A model generated the notes under the pieces. It worked only from the letters and a program-made list of their open reading frames with translations. It made no database searches and was not told the origin of the DNA. Below are positions 1 to 9,107 of a stretch of DNA of 64,000 nt, piece after piece. The stretch covers positions 163,927-227,926 of the forward strand of contig CANTFL010000057.1 of NCBI GenBank assembly GCA_947650285.1. Reading direction: 5' to 3'. Each line of letters starts with the position of its first letter. Position 1 is the first letter of the stretch. This DNA comes from Hyaloperonospora brassicae. Lineage: Eukaryota; Oomycota; Peronosporomycetes; Peronosporales; Peronosporaceae. Made by a program: the position numbers and the translations under genes.

Positions 1-1352
1 AGCTTGATTTTCCCATAAGTGGGTCTCGTTAGCATGATGTTTGTTTGACCTTAGGTAGCTGCGTTATCTCCGAAGTTGACTGTAGAGGGCTATAGGATTA
101 GGCTTGTAAGAGTCGACACTATACCCGTCATTAGCTTAGACAGATAATGGTCTCGGGCTGTCATAAAACATCAACATGCTAAGCTGCAGAGGACTTAGCT
201 CTCAACCTACTTCAAGTTTTCAACTTATTTCTATACATTGAAAACAGTTTTAATATACGTGAGGACTTGGCCTCCAACTTTATGTATCTAAGGTAGTTCT
301 TACAAGTTTATGTTATCTACGGCCAACTATTCATTCGATCTAGGGTTACTATGTTGTCTCTTCTACGTAAAAGGTTCCCTATCTCTTTCTTGACGCCCGC
401 TAGGCGTGCATCTAGGTCTTAGTACAAAGCAACTTATATGAGTTATGGGGCTTTGGCGCTGCCTGTACAGTAAAGTAGGCACTAGAAGCTTGCTTCGCAG
501 ATTAGCGGGTGTCTTTACTGAAGTCTTGTGCAGTCGTGCGACCGACCAAACCACAAGTAAGTACATCGCCTCCGCTCTTCTAGCATTTATACGCTATTGA
601 AACTCCTATACCGTTTAGCAAATGAATATCTGATGTTGGAAAGCATCTTAACAAATAGATGCTAACAGCAAATTCATGGCTCGTAAATTCTGAGACATGG
701 TAGACCAAGATTGACATCACATGTGTCACCAAATCCATAACGATTAAATTAGCATGGAACTTTCCATCTCATAGAGTGTAGCTAATCCCCACAACCAGCT
801 TTTTTACTATCACGGATTCGTCTGTTGTAAGGAGCACGTCAAGCTCGTTAACGTGGTATCGCGATCAGCGAGATTGGAATAGGACCATGTTGCGAGCGGC
901 GTCAAACAAATCCCCTTGAAGTACATATTGCACAAAGGAAATAATGACATGTTCTATGTAAGCTTGATAGTTTAACGTAATGCTAGAATTATAATTACGA
1001 GGCGCGTCGACACAGATTTATTGAGAATTAGTAGAAATGTTGGGCAATAGGCCCGCAAATTCTCTTGATGTTGTCAGTGTAACAAACAGTGAGATAACAT
1101 CTCGTATCGAAGCAAATGGCTTGGCCAATTTCTGTGCTGAAGTTTAGACTGTGTAAAGCTCTGTTCTCCTAGACGTAATTTTAGATAATTCGAATCAGGT
1201 AAGGAAATGCTGGCTAACAAAAGCATATTTGACATGGTTTGATAGGCTATATTTACTTCCACATTACCATCAAGCAAACAAATTTTTACTCAGGTCTTCA
1301 CATTATATTGCAGGTTATGTGTCCAACTGCGACGACGTAAAAAAGCGCCATT
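1..1352. other. No supported gene
   Basis: AT-rich sequence with only short frames that lack a recognisable domain. The right-hand part probably belongs to the 5' end of the copia element whose gag becomes readable at about 1353, but I could not find that element's left LTR. Confidence 0.4.
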
Positions 1353-1615
1353 CTCAATAACGAGAATTACAACTCGTGGGAATATGCTGCTCGCATGACT
1401 GTTGCGAAGAAGTATCTGCTCGACCACATTGCTACGAAACCAGAAGGCAGTATGGAGAAACAGAATGCAGAATGGAAGCCACAAATTTGAAGGTATTGGA
1501 TATCAGTACGAGGATGTTTAGTCTGGTGTTTTAGCCAATATTTTGGAATGTGTCGAGTGCCGCGCATGAATGAATCATTCTGCACGAGTTTCACGGCAAG
1601 CTCATCCTGCACAAT
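1353..1615 (+). pseudogene. Ty1/copia gag, 5' fragment
   Basis: In one plus-strand frame the sequence reads like the N-terminus of a copia Gag: an NYNSWEYAARM segment, then LLDHI, then EWK, matching the usual order of a Gag that begins with a short Y-x-x-W motif and a 'LLDVI' helix. A short frameshifted stretch near 1510-1560 separates this from FHGKLILHN at the right end. The reading resumes at 9433 with RVQLRKYLYEF, so this is the left half of a gag split by the gypsy element at 1616-9427. Stops and frameshifts make it a pseudogene. Confidence 0.75.
1611..1615. repeat. Target-site duplication ACAAT, left copy
   Basis: The five bases ACAAT directly before the left LTR recur directly after the right LTR at 9428-9432. 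This fixes the gypsy element boundaries and shows it was inserted by an integrase making a 5-bp stagger. Confidence 0.9.
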
Positions 1616-1935
1616 TGTAACGGGGTGAGAGCCCGTTACCGTCTTACACTAATAATTAAGCTGAGGAAGCGCTGTGATTTATAAGGTAAATTTAACTCTG
1701 TTTGTATTTTTGTGTTTTTATAATTCGCAGTAAGTGCGAATATGTTCCCTAGCTCATGGGAACCACTCAAATACAGAACTAATTATTATTGGCTACTTAT
1801 TGGGTCTGGAACCCCAATAACAAACCAATAATAAATAGACGCGCAGTATCCGCTATCCGGATACTGTCTACACTTAATGTATGTAATTATGTAATAAAAC
1901 TATGACTACTTAATATAATGGGTTGCCCCATTACA
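1616..1935 (-). repeat. 3' LTR of the chromovirus
   Basis: 320 bp with TGTAACGGGG at the left edge and CCCCATTACA at the right edge, forming imperfect inverted ends TG...CA. It matches the LTR at 9108-9427 except at about four positions, of which three are C/T or G/A changes. Confidence 0.95.
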
Positions 1936-1950
1936 TCACCCCCCTCTTTA
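1936..1950 (-). other. Polypurine tract
   Basis: Read on the minus strand the bases directly upstream of the 3' LTR are TAAAGAGGGGGGTGA. This all but pure purine run is where plus-strand DNA synthesis would be primed. Confidence 0.8.
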
Positions 1951-1954
1951 AGAT

Positions 1955-1976
1955 GCGCTTACCGTGACGTAAGCGC
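1955..1976. promoter_or_regulatory. Perfect 8-bp inverted repeat with TGACGTAA core
   Basis: GCGCTTAC and GTAAGCGC flank a six-base loop just inside the element, 113 bp before the ATG of the antisense frame at 2089. The centre contains TGACGTAA, resembling a bZIP-type binding site. A role as promoter element for the antisense frame is inference only. Confidence 0.3.
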
Positions 1977-2088
1977 CACAAACAGAAAGTTTCTTCTTAA
2001 CGAATAGCCCAACGAAAAGCCCAGCGAGAACTCCAACGACACGTCATCTTGGTCTTTGAATCTGCTCAGCCACAAACAACTGAGCAGC

Positions 2089-3523
2089 ATGAATCCTGAA
2101 CACCCACGCGACTCGACCCCAAACGACAGTTGGGGTCATCAGACACTTCGAAGAGAGCGTGCACCGCAGACCATGGATGACCACTTAAAGCCGTGGGGCT
2201 TGTACAGCCTTAAAGGCGCGCACCAACCTGAATCACTTGAGACCATGAAGAATCTCTTCACACGATACCGTAACGTTCGAGGCAAGGGAACGAATCACAC
2301 ATACACTGAAGACGCAATAACGATCTTGGTGTGCCTTCATCAGACGTTGGAACGCGAGTCGACGTGAAGGGGCATCCTTCACGTCCTGGATCGAGGGACG
2401 CGAAAGTACTCATGGCGACCACGCTATTGGCGACTTAAGACGACGCGTGTGTCATTTGACTCGTGATGGGTTCCACATGTGTTACGTCCATGTCCGTGAA
2501 GGGTGTCCATGGTGTCACATGGAGAGACCGCGACCAATGCGGCAGGAATGGGACGACATGGTGTGTGCACGGGGAATGCCCCAGCACATCCGACCATGGA
2601 TCGGACGCTATGAGAGGAGCCTCTCAGAGCTCCAAGTATCTGCGTTGCGTCACATGAGGGAACGCCCTGTCGATCAATAAAGGCGTTCACGTAGTCGAGA
2701 TCGTTTGTCTTACGACCACCGAGGTCGTTCTCGTAGTCGCTCTCGACCGCCAAGGTATCCAAATGCTCCCGAGCCTCGTAGAAGACGTCGGAGTCGCTCG
2801 GGAGATCGTCGTCGATCGCCAATTCACGCACGTTACGGTTCGCGGGATCGTGGAAGGAGTCAGCAGCGTCGGTCGCGTTCGCCGACCTCTTACTGGTCTC
2901 GTACTCCTCAACGACGTCAGGAACATCGTGAGCCAGCACACTTCGAGGCTCCCACGTGTCTTTCGTTGGTGAATAACCCAACCATCGGACCTTGTAATGC
3001 GTTTCTGAACGACTCTTCGATGGCGCCGAGCCACTACTCGGCGCAAGAGGCGTGGGGTCTTCATGACCGACGATACGGTCCACAATCCAGCGTCGCTCAC
3101 CCGATGCATCTACCAAGGGAGGAGGATCATCACGACGGAAGGCTTCTTGGGTTGGGCGCCGATTCTCATAATCGGGCGCCTGTGCCGTCGAGTGACGAGC
3201 TTCGTTTCCTTCGTGCTGACACTGAAGAGGCGATGAACGGCCTTCTGGATGCCCGTGAGATGGCAGAGAGGGCTCGAGATCGTGCAGCAGCTGCGACAGA
3301 GGATGCAGAGAGAATTCGACGGGAGCAGCAGGGCTTGGTGGAGCGTCTGCGACAGCTCGAGACTGCTGCGTTCGGTGGACCCCAGCAGAACGAGTCTGCT
3401 CGCGCTCGTCTAGGACTTGGTCCCAGTCGTCGTCAGCGTCTTCGGCAGGGGGTGTCGGACTTTGAGCCGATACAGACGAGTGAGGAAGGACCAAAGGGAG
3501 ATCCGCCGACAGGTAAGCCTTAA
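2089..3523 (+). pseudogene. Antisense coiled-coil/RS-rich gene opposite gypsy pol
   Basis: An almost continuous plus-strand reading of about 478 codons, antisense to the element. It starts at an ATG at 2089 (MNPEHPRD), runs to about 2367, continues one frame over (open from 2321) and ends at 3523. Only one frameshift near 2360 and one TAA at 2678-2680 interrupt it, and the frame is the same on both sides of the TAA. In order it has a polar N-terminal domain, a Cys/His segment (VREGCPWCHMERP), an Arg/Ser-rich stretch rich in RSRS and RRRSRS, and an alpha-helical segment with heptad character (AREMAERARDRAAAATEDA) near 3255-3320. The right part overlaps the chromodomain region on the other strand. 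Function is unknown. Antisense frames are known from some plant gypsy elements such as Grande. Confidence 0.6.
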
Positions 3524-4070
3524 GGCGCCCGACATAGAATGTCGGGTGCAAACGCATAGTGGTAGGTATGTCTAGCGTGTAAGCATCTCCATGGACTTCA
3601 ACAATTCGAAAGGGTCCAATATATCTTAGCGCTAATTTATTAGCGCCCAAATTCGTTACTGACGTGTCTGGTAATCTGCTTGTCGATAGTAAGACTCTGT
3701 CACCTTCTTTGAACGTCAGCAATTTCTTTCGACCTCGCTTGTCCGCGTTCTCCTTTTGTTTATCCACTGCTTCTTGGAGTGCATCGCGTACAAAACGCGT
3801 GATACTTTGCCGTAGTAATAGGAATTCGGCCACAGCAGCCGAACTTACAGGAGAAGTGGACTCTTTAGGAGCAAAATTAGCGACGGGAGACGCGATGGGA
3901 TGCATCGCGTCGGGACTCGATATGCCATTGGCCACGAAATTAACAGTATGAGTTGCATCGGCAGCAACCTTGTCTTCAACATTACCAATCATCAAAATTT
4001 TTCGCGTAGTGACATCGGGAGATACTCCCCACCAAGCTGAGAAACTGGGTGTGCTGAAGCTGAAAAGCAA
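2424..4070 (-). CDS. Integrase C-terminal domain plus chromodomain
   Basis: This 548-codon frame continues the integrase one frame over; the two overlap at 3982-4070, so one small indel separates them. It begins with the integrase C-terminal region (KEGDRVLLSTSRLPD, then LGANKLALRYIGPFRIVE and HPTFYVGRLK). A proline- and acid-rich spacer follows. At about 2900-3100 there is a chromodomain with RWIVDRIVGHED, HYKVRWLGYSPTKDTWEP. Chromodomains of this position bind histone marks and steer integration to heterochromatin in chromoviruses. The tail after the chromodomain is acidic and overlaps the antisense frame, so its sequence may be constrained by that frame rather than by Pol function. The listed start uses TTG and simply marks where the frame opens. 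Confidence 0.85.
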   Translation of the reverse strand: MLFSFSTPSFSAWWGVSPDVTTRKILMIGNVEDKVAADATHTVNFVANGISSPDAMHPIASPVANFAPKESTSPVSSAAVAEFLLLRQSITRFVRDALQEAVDKQKENADKRGRKKLLTFKEGDRVLLSTSRLPDTSVTNLGANKLALRYIGPFRIVEVHGDAYTLDIPTTMRLHPTFYVGRLKAYLSADLPLVLPHSSVSAQSPTPPAEDADDDWDQVLDEREQTRSAGVHRTQQSRAVADAPPSPAAPVEFSLHPLSQLLHDLEPSLPSHGHPEGRSSPLQCQHEGNEARHSTAQAPDYENRRPTQEAFRRDDPPPLVDASGERRWIVDRIVGHEDPTPLAPSSGSAPSKSRSETHYKVRWLGYSPTKDTWEPRSVLAHDVPDVVEEYETSKRSANATDAADSFHDPANRNVRELAIDDDLPSDSDVFYEAREHLDTLAVESDYENDLGGRKTNDLDYVNAFIDRQGVPSCDATQILGALRGSSHSVRSMVGCAGAFPVHTPCRPIPAALVAVSPCDTMDTLHGHGRNTCGTHHESNDTRVVLSRQ

Positions 4071-4818
4071 GAAGTGCTGGAACGCGAGGGTCCCTCGCGT
4101 TATTCATGAAAAATGGCGTTAACCCAGTCGACGCATGAACTGCGTTGTTGATTGCAAATTCAGCGAGAGGGAGAAACGAACTCCACGACTGGAACGATGT
4201 CGTATAACTGCGTAGTACATCTTCAATCACTCTGTTCACGCGCTCCGTTTGCCCATCCGTCTCTGGATGGGCTTCCGTAGACATAAGCAGTCGCGTGCCC
4301 AATAGTTGAAACAACGTTGCCCAAAAAGCTGATGTAAAGCGCGGGTCGCGGTTCAGAACAATTGATTCAGGCAAGCCGTGATGTCGAAATATGAGATCGA
4401 TGAAGATCTGCGCGGTCGTCTCCGCCGTAACGTGCGCGGAGACTGGAGAAAAATGCACCATTTTGCTAAATCGATCCACAAAAACCAATACGCCCGTGCG
4501 TTTCTGTTCGTCCGGAGGGAGACCAAAGATGAAATCCATGCTGACCGAACGCCAGGCTTCCGTGGCAATCGGAAGCGGACGCAACGGAGCTTGTAAAGAC
4601 GGCGCAGGCTTCACACGCTGGCATATTTCACAAGAGCGTACCCATTTATGGATGTATTTGTACATACGCGGCCAGAAAAACACACGAGAGATGGCCGCGA
4701 ACGTCTTCTCGCGACCCAAATGACCACCACTTGGAGTGTCATGAAATTCATGCACCAATCGTGCGCGGAGGTCGTCATCAGCAGGGATGATGACGCGCGG
4801 TGGGTCGAAAACGTCCAT
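3982..4818 (-). CDS. Integrase, zinc and catalytic core domains
   Basis: DDE-type integrase. Residues H26, H33, C63 and C66 form the HHCC zinc module. The first catalytic aspartate is D95 in SMDFIFGLP and the glutamate is E192 in DGQTERVNR. The second aspartate, which in this family lies in a SDRDPRF-like motif, is replaced: the sequence reads LNRDPRF with Asn at codon 4351-4353. The ATG at 4818 is in the same frame as RT/RNase H and only one codon after its TAA, so the stop at 4822-4824 probably interrupts one original Pol frame. The frame ends early at 3982 because of the frameshift into the chromodomain part. Enzyme activity of this copy is unlikely. Confidence 0.9.
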   Translation of the reverse strand: MDVFDPPRVIIPADDDLRARLVHEFHDTPSGGHLGREKTFAAISRVFFWPRMYKYIHKWVRSCEICQRVKPAPSLQAPLRPLPIATEAWRSVSMDFIFGLPPDEQKRTGVLVFVDRFSKMVHFSPVSAHVTAETTAQIFIDLIFRHHGLPESIVLNRDPRFTSAFWATLFQLLGTRLLMSTEAHPETDGQTERVNRVIEDVLRSYTTSFQSWSSFLPLAEFAINNAVHASTGLTPFFMNNARDPRVPALLAFQLQHTQFLSLVGSISRCHYAKNFDDW

Positions 4819-4821
4819 TGT

Positions 4822-6792
4822 TTAAGTCAGCGGCGGACCATCAAGCGCGTACCGCTTGACGTTGTCACGCGTTGGTTTCGTCAACTTCGCGAGTGAACCC
4901 TCACTAGGGTGTCGAAGATAATTGATGATTCCCGTGTAGAATGAATCGTTCGCATATGACTCAGCGATTTGAGTCCGGATTGACAGCTCAGGTGTCGAAA
5001 TCATTGCATTGAGCCCCTGCTCAGCACAGCATAAACAAATGTCGTCGTCCTCGTCTTCAGCAATGCCTGGCTGATGACCCATGTCACGTCGAGGATCATA
5101 ATCGGGACGTCGAGAAAGCGCGTCAGCAAGAATGTTGTTCTTGCCGGGTTTGTAAAAGACCACGAAATTATACTCTGAGAAGTATGACAACCAACGTGCC
5201 ATACGCTGGGACAAGTGGGGAGTCTTGACGGCGGTACGCAATGATGCGTGATCTGTATAGACCGAAAACATCTTCTCGCCGAGCAAATATACTCTGAACT
5301 TGATCAGCGCGTAACGCATAGCCAAAAGTTCCTTGTCATGTGCCGGATAGTTCCTCTCTGCGGGTTTCATCTGTCGTGACTGAAAGCTCACGACGCGCTC
5401 TCGGCCCTCATCGTCAAACTGCATGAGGGCACATCCAATAGCGAAATTACTCGCATCACAGACGACGTGAAATGGCTTGGAATCATCAGGCAACATCAGC
5501 ACTGGTGCTTCAGACAAGCTCTTTTTCACAGAGTTAAAGGCAGAGTGATGTTCAGCTTTCCATGACCAAACTGCGTCTTTCTTCAGTAGGGTCGATAGTG
5601 GCTGGATTAGTTCTGCATAGTTCTTCGTATACTTATGCAAGTAATTGGCCAAGCCAAGCCATTGGCGTAGTTCCGTTTGGTTCCTGGGCGTAGGCCAGGA
5701 ACATATCGATGACACTTTCTCGGGATCAGCACGGACACCCTCCTTGCTAACATAGCATCCAAGAACTGGAATCTCGGGAGCACAGAAGACACACTTCTTC
5801 AAATTTGCGTACAGTTTGTTCTCGCGCATCACTTGGAACACCTGTTTCAAATGCCGAAGGTGGACCTCCGTAGCACTGAGCTGTTGCTCAGCGCGGCTGT
5901 GAACAAAAATATCGTCGAAATAACTTGGAGCGAAATCACGTAGTGGCCGAAGCACTTGTGTCACCATCCGGTTGAACGTTGCTGGAGCGTTCTTAAGGCC
6001 TTGTGGCATGACTAGCCACTCCCAAAGCATCCCACTCGGTGTGCTGACAGCGGTGAACGGGATATCACTGTCCCTCATTAAAATATGGTAAAACCCGTCT
6101 GTCAGGTCTATGGCGCTAAAAATCTCGCTGCCGGACATGGTATCCAGTACCATGTCTTTCCGAGGAATTGGTGTTTGAGCCGGGATCGTGGCGTCATTCA
6201 TCTTGTTAAAAGCATGCACGATGCGCCAACCGCCGGTGGCTTTCTTCACACAGAAAGTCGGACTCGAATGTGGCGATATGCTTTCGCGGACGTGTCCTGC
6301 CTTACGGCGGCCCTCAAAAAATTCATCAATTGCGATGACTTGGTCACGCGGTAGCGGCCACTGCCGCGTCACACAATACTTCGATCCTGGCACGAGATCG
6401 ATCTCGTGTCGCACACCACGATCCGCTGGAAGCTCAGCGGGGATATTCTCCGGAAAGATGTCGGCATACTCACGCGCGATATCATAGACAGGGTTGCCCG
6501 AAGCACGAAGGGCTTCCCAAGACTGTGCCACGAAACGTTCTTCGCGCGCTGATTTGGGCTCAGCGCTCTTTGGGCGAGCCTCCAGAACTGCTCCACTAGC
6601 TGCTTCGGCGGCTGATATGATGCACACTTGCTCGATGTCGCCGGCCTTGAGGTCGTGAAGGAAATCTTTCCATGGTAGGGTTAATAGAGATGTGATCTCT
6701 GCAACAGTGCACGGAGGGCTCGCTACCTCAACGTAGCGGCCACGATGTGAAGACCCTTCCACATATTCAAGCGCACAAACGGATTCCGTCAA
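4822..6792 (-). CDS. Reverse transcriptase and RNase H
   Basis: A 656-codon frame holding a complete gypsy RT. Landmarks are FCVKKATGGWRIVHAFNKMN, AIDLTDGFYHILM, MPQGLKNAPATF, and the catalytic SYFDDIFVHS with YFDD at residues about 291-294 (5911-5922). The thumb follows (RQWLGLANYLHKYTKNY), then RNase H with VVCDASNFAIG near residue 443, KELLAMRYAL and YTDHASL, and the tether GKNNILADALSRRPDYD. It ends at a TAA one codon before the integrase ATG. The frame is the gag frame, whereas protease is in another, so Pro-Pol expression would need frameshifting or reinitiation. The listed start is a TTG, a convenience only. Confidence 0.93.
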   Translation of the reverse strand: MTESVCALEYVEGSSHRGRYVEVASPPCTVAEITSLLTLPWKDFLHDLKAGDIEQVCIISAAEAASGAVLEARPKSAEPKSAREERFVAQSWEALRASGNPVYDIAREYADIFPENIPAELPADRGVRHEIDLVPGSKYCVTRQWPLPRDQVIAIDEFFEGRRKAGHVRESISPHSSPTFCVKKATGGWRIVHAFNKMNDATIPAQTPIPRKDMVLDTMSGSEIFSAIDLTDGFYHILMRDSDIPFTAVSTPSGMLWEWLVMPQGLKNAPATFNRMVTQVLRPLRDFAPSYFDDIFVHSRAEQQLSATEVHLRHLKQVFQVMRENKLYANLKKCVFCAPEIPVLGCYVSKEGVRADPEKVSSICSWPTPRNQTELRQWLGLANYLHKYTKNYAELIQPLSTLLKKDAVWSWKAEHHSAFNSVKKSLSEAPVLMLPDDSKPFHVVCDASNFAIGCALMQFDDEGRERVVSFQSRQMKPAERNYPAHDKELLAMRYALIKFRVYLLGEKMFSVYTDHASLRTAVKTPHLSQRMARWLSYFSEYNFVVFYKPGKNNILADALSRRPDYDPRRDMGHQPGIAEDEDDDICLCCAEQGLNAMISTPELSIRTQIAESYANDSFYTGIINYLRHPSEGSLAKLTKPTRDNVKRYALDGPPLT

Positions 6793-6865
6793 TACAGTAT
6801 CATCGTCAACGGCGCTTGAGCGAGAATTTCTTCGTCTTGGTGATCGGCGTGCACCTTTCTTGCGT

Positions 6866-7996
6866 TTACGCTTTCTCTTGCGTCTTGAGCCACTGCTCGA
6901 GGCTATAACGTCGCTGTCGCTGGAGGATGAAGTACCCCCCCCCCGCTAGACGTGGGAGCTCTGTCTCCACCACGTCGTTCACATTTAAATCCACAGCCCG
7001 TTCATTCTCGTCGATAAGAGGCGGGAGCTCGTCGTCGACCGCCTCAGATGTATGTGGGAGCCTCTGCTCGAACATTTCGGTTACAATCGGGAGCCTCTGC
7101 TCGGCCGTTGTGTGTGTATGCGGGAGCCCCTGCTCGACCGCCGCGCTAGAACTCGGGAACCCCTGCTCGACCGAAGTCCGTGTGTGCGGGAACCCCTGTT
7201 CGACCGCCTCGTTGTGAATCGGGAGCCCCTGCTCGACCGATGTCCATGTGTGCGGGAACCCCTGTTCGACCGCCTCGTTGTGAATCGGAAGCCCCTGCTC
7301 GACCGATGTCTGTGTTTGCGGGAACCTCTGTTCGACCGTCTCGTTGTGAATCGGGAGCCCCTGTTCGACCGATTTCTGTGTTTGCGGGAACCTCTGTTCG
7401 ACCGCCTCGTGTTGTGGTTCTATCAGTGTGACTGAACATACCGGACACAGAGGGCCATCACTCTCTCTGTGCTGACTTCTAGTCGTGGCGAGATCGTTCA
7501 CGACCCTGACTTGAGGCCAATCGGATGGCGCTACCAACAGATGAGTGAAAACTTCACTTACGTCGTAACCGCTTCGTCGTTTGACGGACCGAGATAGCCA
7601 GTCTGTCGTCGGCTGATACCGTGACAGCCACGGTATCCCCAAGATGCAATCGAATGCATAATTCATCTCGTACACCAAAAATTCGTCATTACTTTGGAAG
7701 CCGTCGAACGTGTACGGCAAAACCACTGTTTTACGCGGGACACGCTGTGGTTGTCCATCAGCAAGTTTGACAACGATGTCACCTGGACCTTCTCGAACCG
7801 TAACTGTCGACGGGAGAAGGGACAAACATGATGATCGAAAGAAGTTGTTGGATGCACCCGAATCCAACAGCGCTCGAAGTGGTCGATTAACTCCAGCAAC
7901 GATGAGACTGATAATTATCAGTCTCGAATCGTCGCGCATAGTGGTGGCATTGAAGTGGGTATGTATCACTTTAGGGCTAGGAGCCCGAGCTGCCAC
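6866..7996 (-). CDS. Aspartic protease with 11-residue tandem repeats
   Basis: A 376-codon frame with a retropepsin-like domain at its N-terminus: the active site is LLDSGASNN (D45) and the second landmark is FDCILGIPWLSRY near residue 115. Downstream lies an unusual linker of about 120 residues made of 11-residue repeats of the type VEQGLPIHNEA alternating with VEQGFPHTRTS. The frame opens at about 8011, with GTG at 7996, and is out of frame with both gag and RT. A run of ten C (about 6938-6947, plus strand) near the end is a likely slippage point. The C-terminus QWLKTQEKA precedes a Lys/Arg-rich junction with RT. The repeats are not part of any protease fold I know and look like a recently expanded spacer. 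Confidence 0.85.
   Translation of the reverse strand: MAARAPSPKVIHTHFNATTMRDDSRLIIISLIVAGVNRPLRALLDSGASNNFFRSSCLSLLPSTVTVREGPGDIVVKLADGQPQRVPRKTVVLPYTFDGFQSNDEFLVYEMNYAFDCILGIPWLSRYQPTTDWLSRSVKRRSGYDVSEVFTHLLVAPSDWPQVRVVNDLATTRSQHRESDGPLCPVCSVTLIEPQHEAVEQRFPQTQKSVEQGLPIHNETVEQRFPQTQTSVEQGLPIHNEAVEQGFPHTWTSVEQGLPIHNEAVEQGFPHTRTSVEQGFPSSSAAVEQGLPHTHTTAEQRLPIVTEMFEQRLPHTSEAVDDELPPLIDENERAVDLNVNDVVETELPRLAGGGYFILQRQRRYSLEQWLKTQEKA
7051..7430. repeat. Tandem 66-bp (2 x 33-bp) coding repeats
   Basis: The plus strand shows repeats alternating between GGGAGCCCCTGCTCGACCG and GGGAACCCCTGTTCGACCG cores, spaced 33 bp, with a higher order of 66 bp. They encode about eleven 11-residue units in the protease frame. 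Central copies are most alike, as expected for expansion by slippage or unequal crossing-over. Confidence 0.85.
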
Positions 7997-8040
7997 CTGA
8001 GTACTCGGGGCTCAATTACTGCCAGTAGGGCGCCCCGCAT

Positions 8041-9081
8041 CTACTGGAACCGCTCATTTTTTGGCGAGACCAATGACGACACAGTATCTCCACGTGAGAC
8101 AGCTGTGTTCATGGACACCGGCGCTGGTACTCGGCAGACGGCCGCACGATGGCCAGTCTTGCCGCACCGATAACACTTCATCGTGTTTTGACTTCAAATG
8201 TCGCGGCCAAATTGCTTGCCGCGACCACGAGATACATCGATAACGTCAATTTCCATAGGCTCTGGGCCAGACGAACGCGGGCGTTGCGACGCTGCCTGCA
8301 AATATGACGATGCGACCGTGTAATCTTCACGAAGCGCGAGGGCAAATGCCTCCTCAAGAGTCTTAGGTTCAGCACGTGTGAGGCAATAGCGGGTCATGAC
8401 CTCTTGCATACCAAAGACAAAGACATGAACTTGCGAAGCCATGTCGATCGGCTGCTTGGTGATACACGAAGCAAGATGTCGCGTCTTCTGTACGTAATCA
8501 CGTATCGACAGCTTGCCCTGTCGAAGTGAAAAGAAATCTGCGCGCAAGCGTGACTCATCTTGAGGGGGCTCGAACGCCAGTCGTAAGTCGCGCTGGATAT
8601 CGTTTAGCGTGGGGAATGCCAACTCTTCTACAACGAGCTTCCCAAGAGCCCATTCTTTGGCTTTACCAACAAGCCGAGACAGTAGGAAATTAACCTTGGC
8701 CGTCGGAGCGTCATTCAACCTTATTGCTATGGAGATATCAATCTCCCTAAACCAGCGATTAAGGGGGAGACGATCTGGACCATCACCAGAGTATGTCGAC
8801 GTCTCCATTTTAATTGCATCGTAATGGGAGGGGCGCGAGATAGTATGTACTCGCCGGTTCGCTTCGGCGAGCTCGCGCACCATGTAGTCTTGAATGGCGG
8901 CACGGTGTTGTTCGGGCGTCGCTGTGCTTAGCAGCGACGTCACGAAGATTTCACCAGACACCGCCGCGAGGCGGTGTAATGCCTGCCATTCTACCGTAGT
9001 GAGATGGGGAAAATCTGCATGCTCCAGCGAAACTGCTGGAGCCATCGAAGATTCACTCATATCCATCTCGAACTTGGTCAT
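8041..9081 (-). pseudogene. Gag with CCHC zinc knuckle, one in-frame stop
   Basis: Starts at an ATG at 9081 ([12 protein letters not shown]). The capsid-like core has [24 protein letters not shown] and [20 protein letters not shown], the standard retrotransposon Gag layout. After about 295 codons a TGA at 8194-8196 interrupts it. In the same frame the reading continues at once into the zinc knuckle CYRCGKTGHRAAVC (about 8134-8178) and ends with a TAG at 8041-8043. The stop sits where CGA (Arg) would read naturally, so a single transition explains it. Readthrough is possible but I see no motif that argues for it. Gag would bind and package the element RNA. Confidence 0.85.
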
Positions 9082-9092
9082 GGGAAGGACTA

Positions 9093-9105
9093 CGAAGTGC
9101 TACCA
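9093..9105 (-). other. Primer-binding site
   Basis: On the minus strand the sequence TGGTAGCACTTCG begins two bases after the 5' LTR. Its first eight or so bases match the complement of the 3' end of initiator methionine tRNA, the common primer of gypsy elements. Confidence 0.6.
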
Positions 9106-9107
9106 GG

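Noticed and set aside
2705..3523. A host SR-type splicing factor on the plus strand
   Set aside because: The Arg/Ser-rich text is part of a longer frame lying entirely inside the gypsy element and antisense to its chromodomain; there is no RNA-recognition motif.
7052..7435. Plus-strand frames of repeated REPLLD-type peptides
   Set aside because: They are the opposite-strand translation of the tandem repeats in the protease frame.
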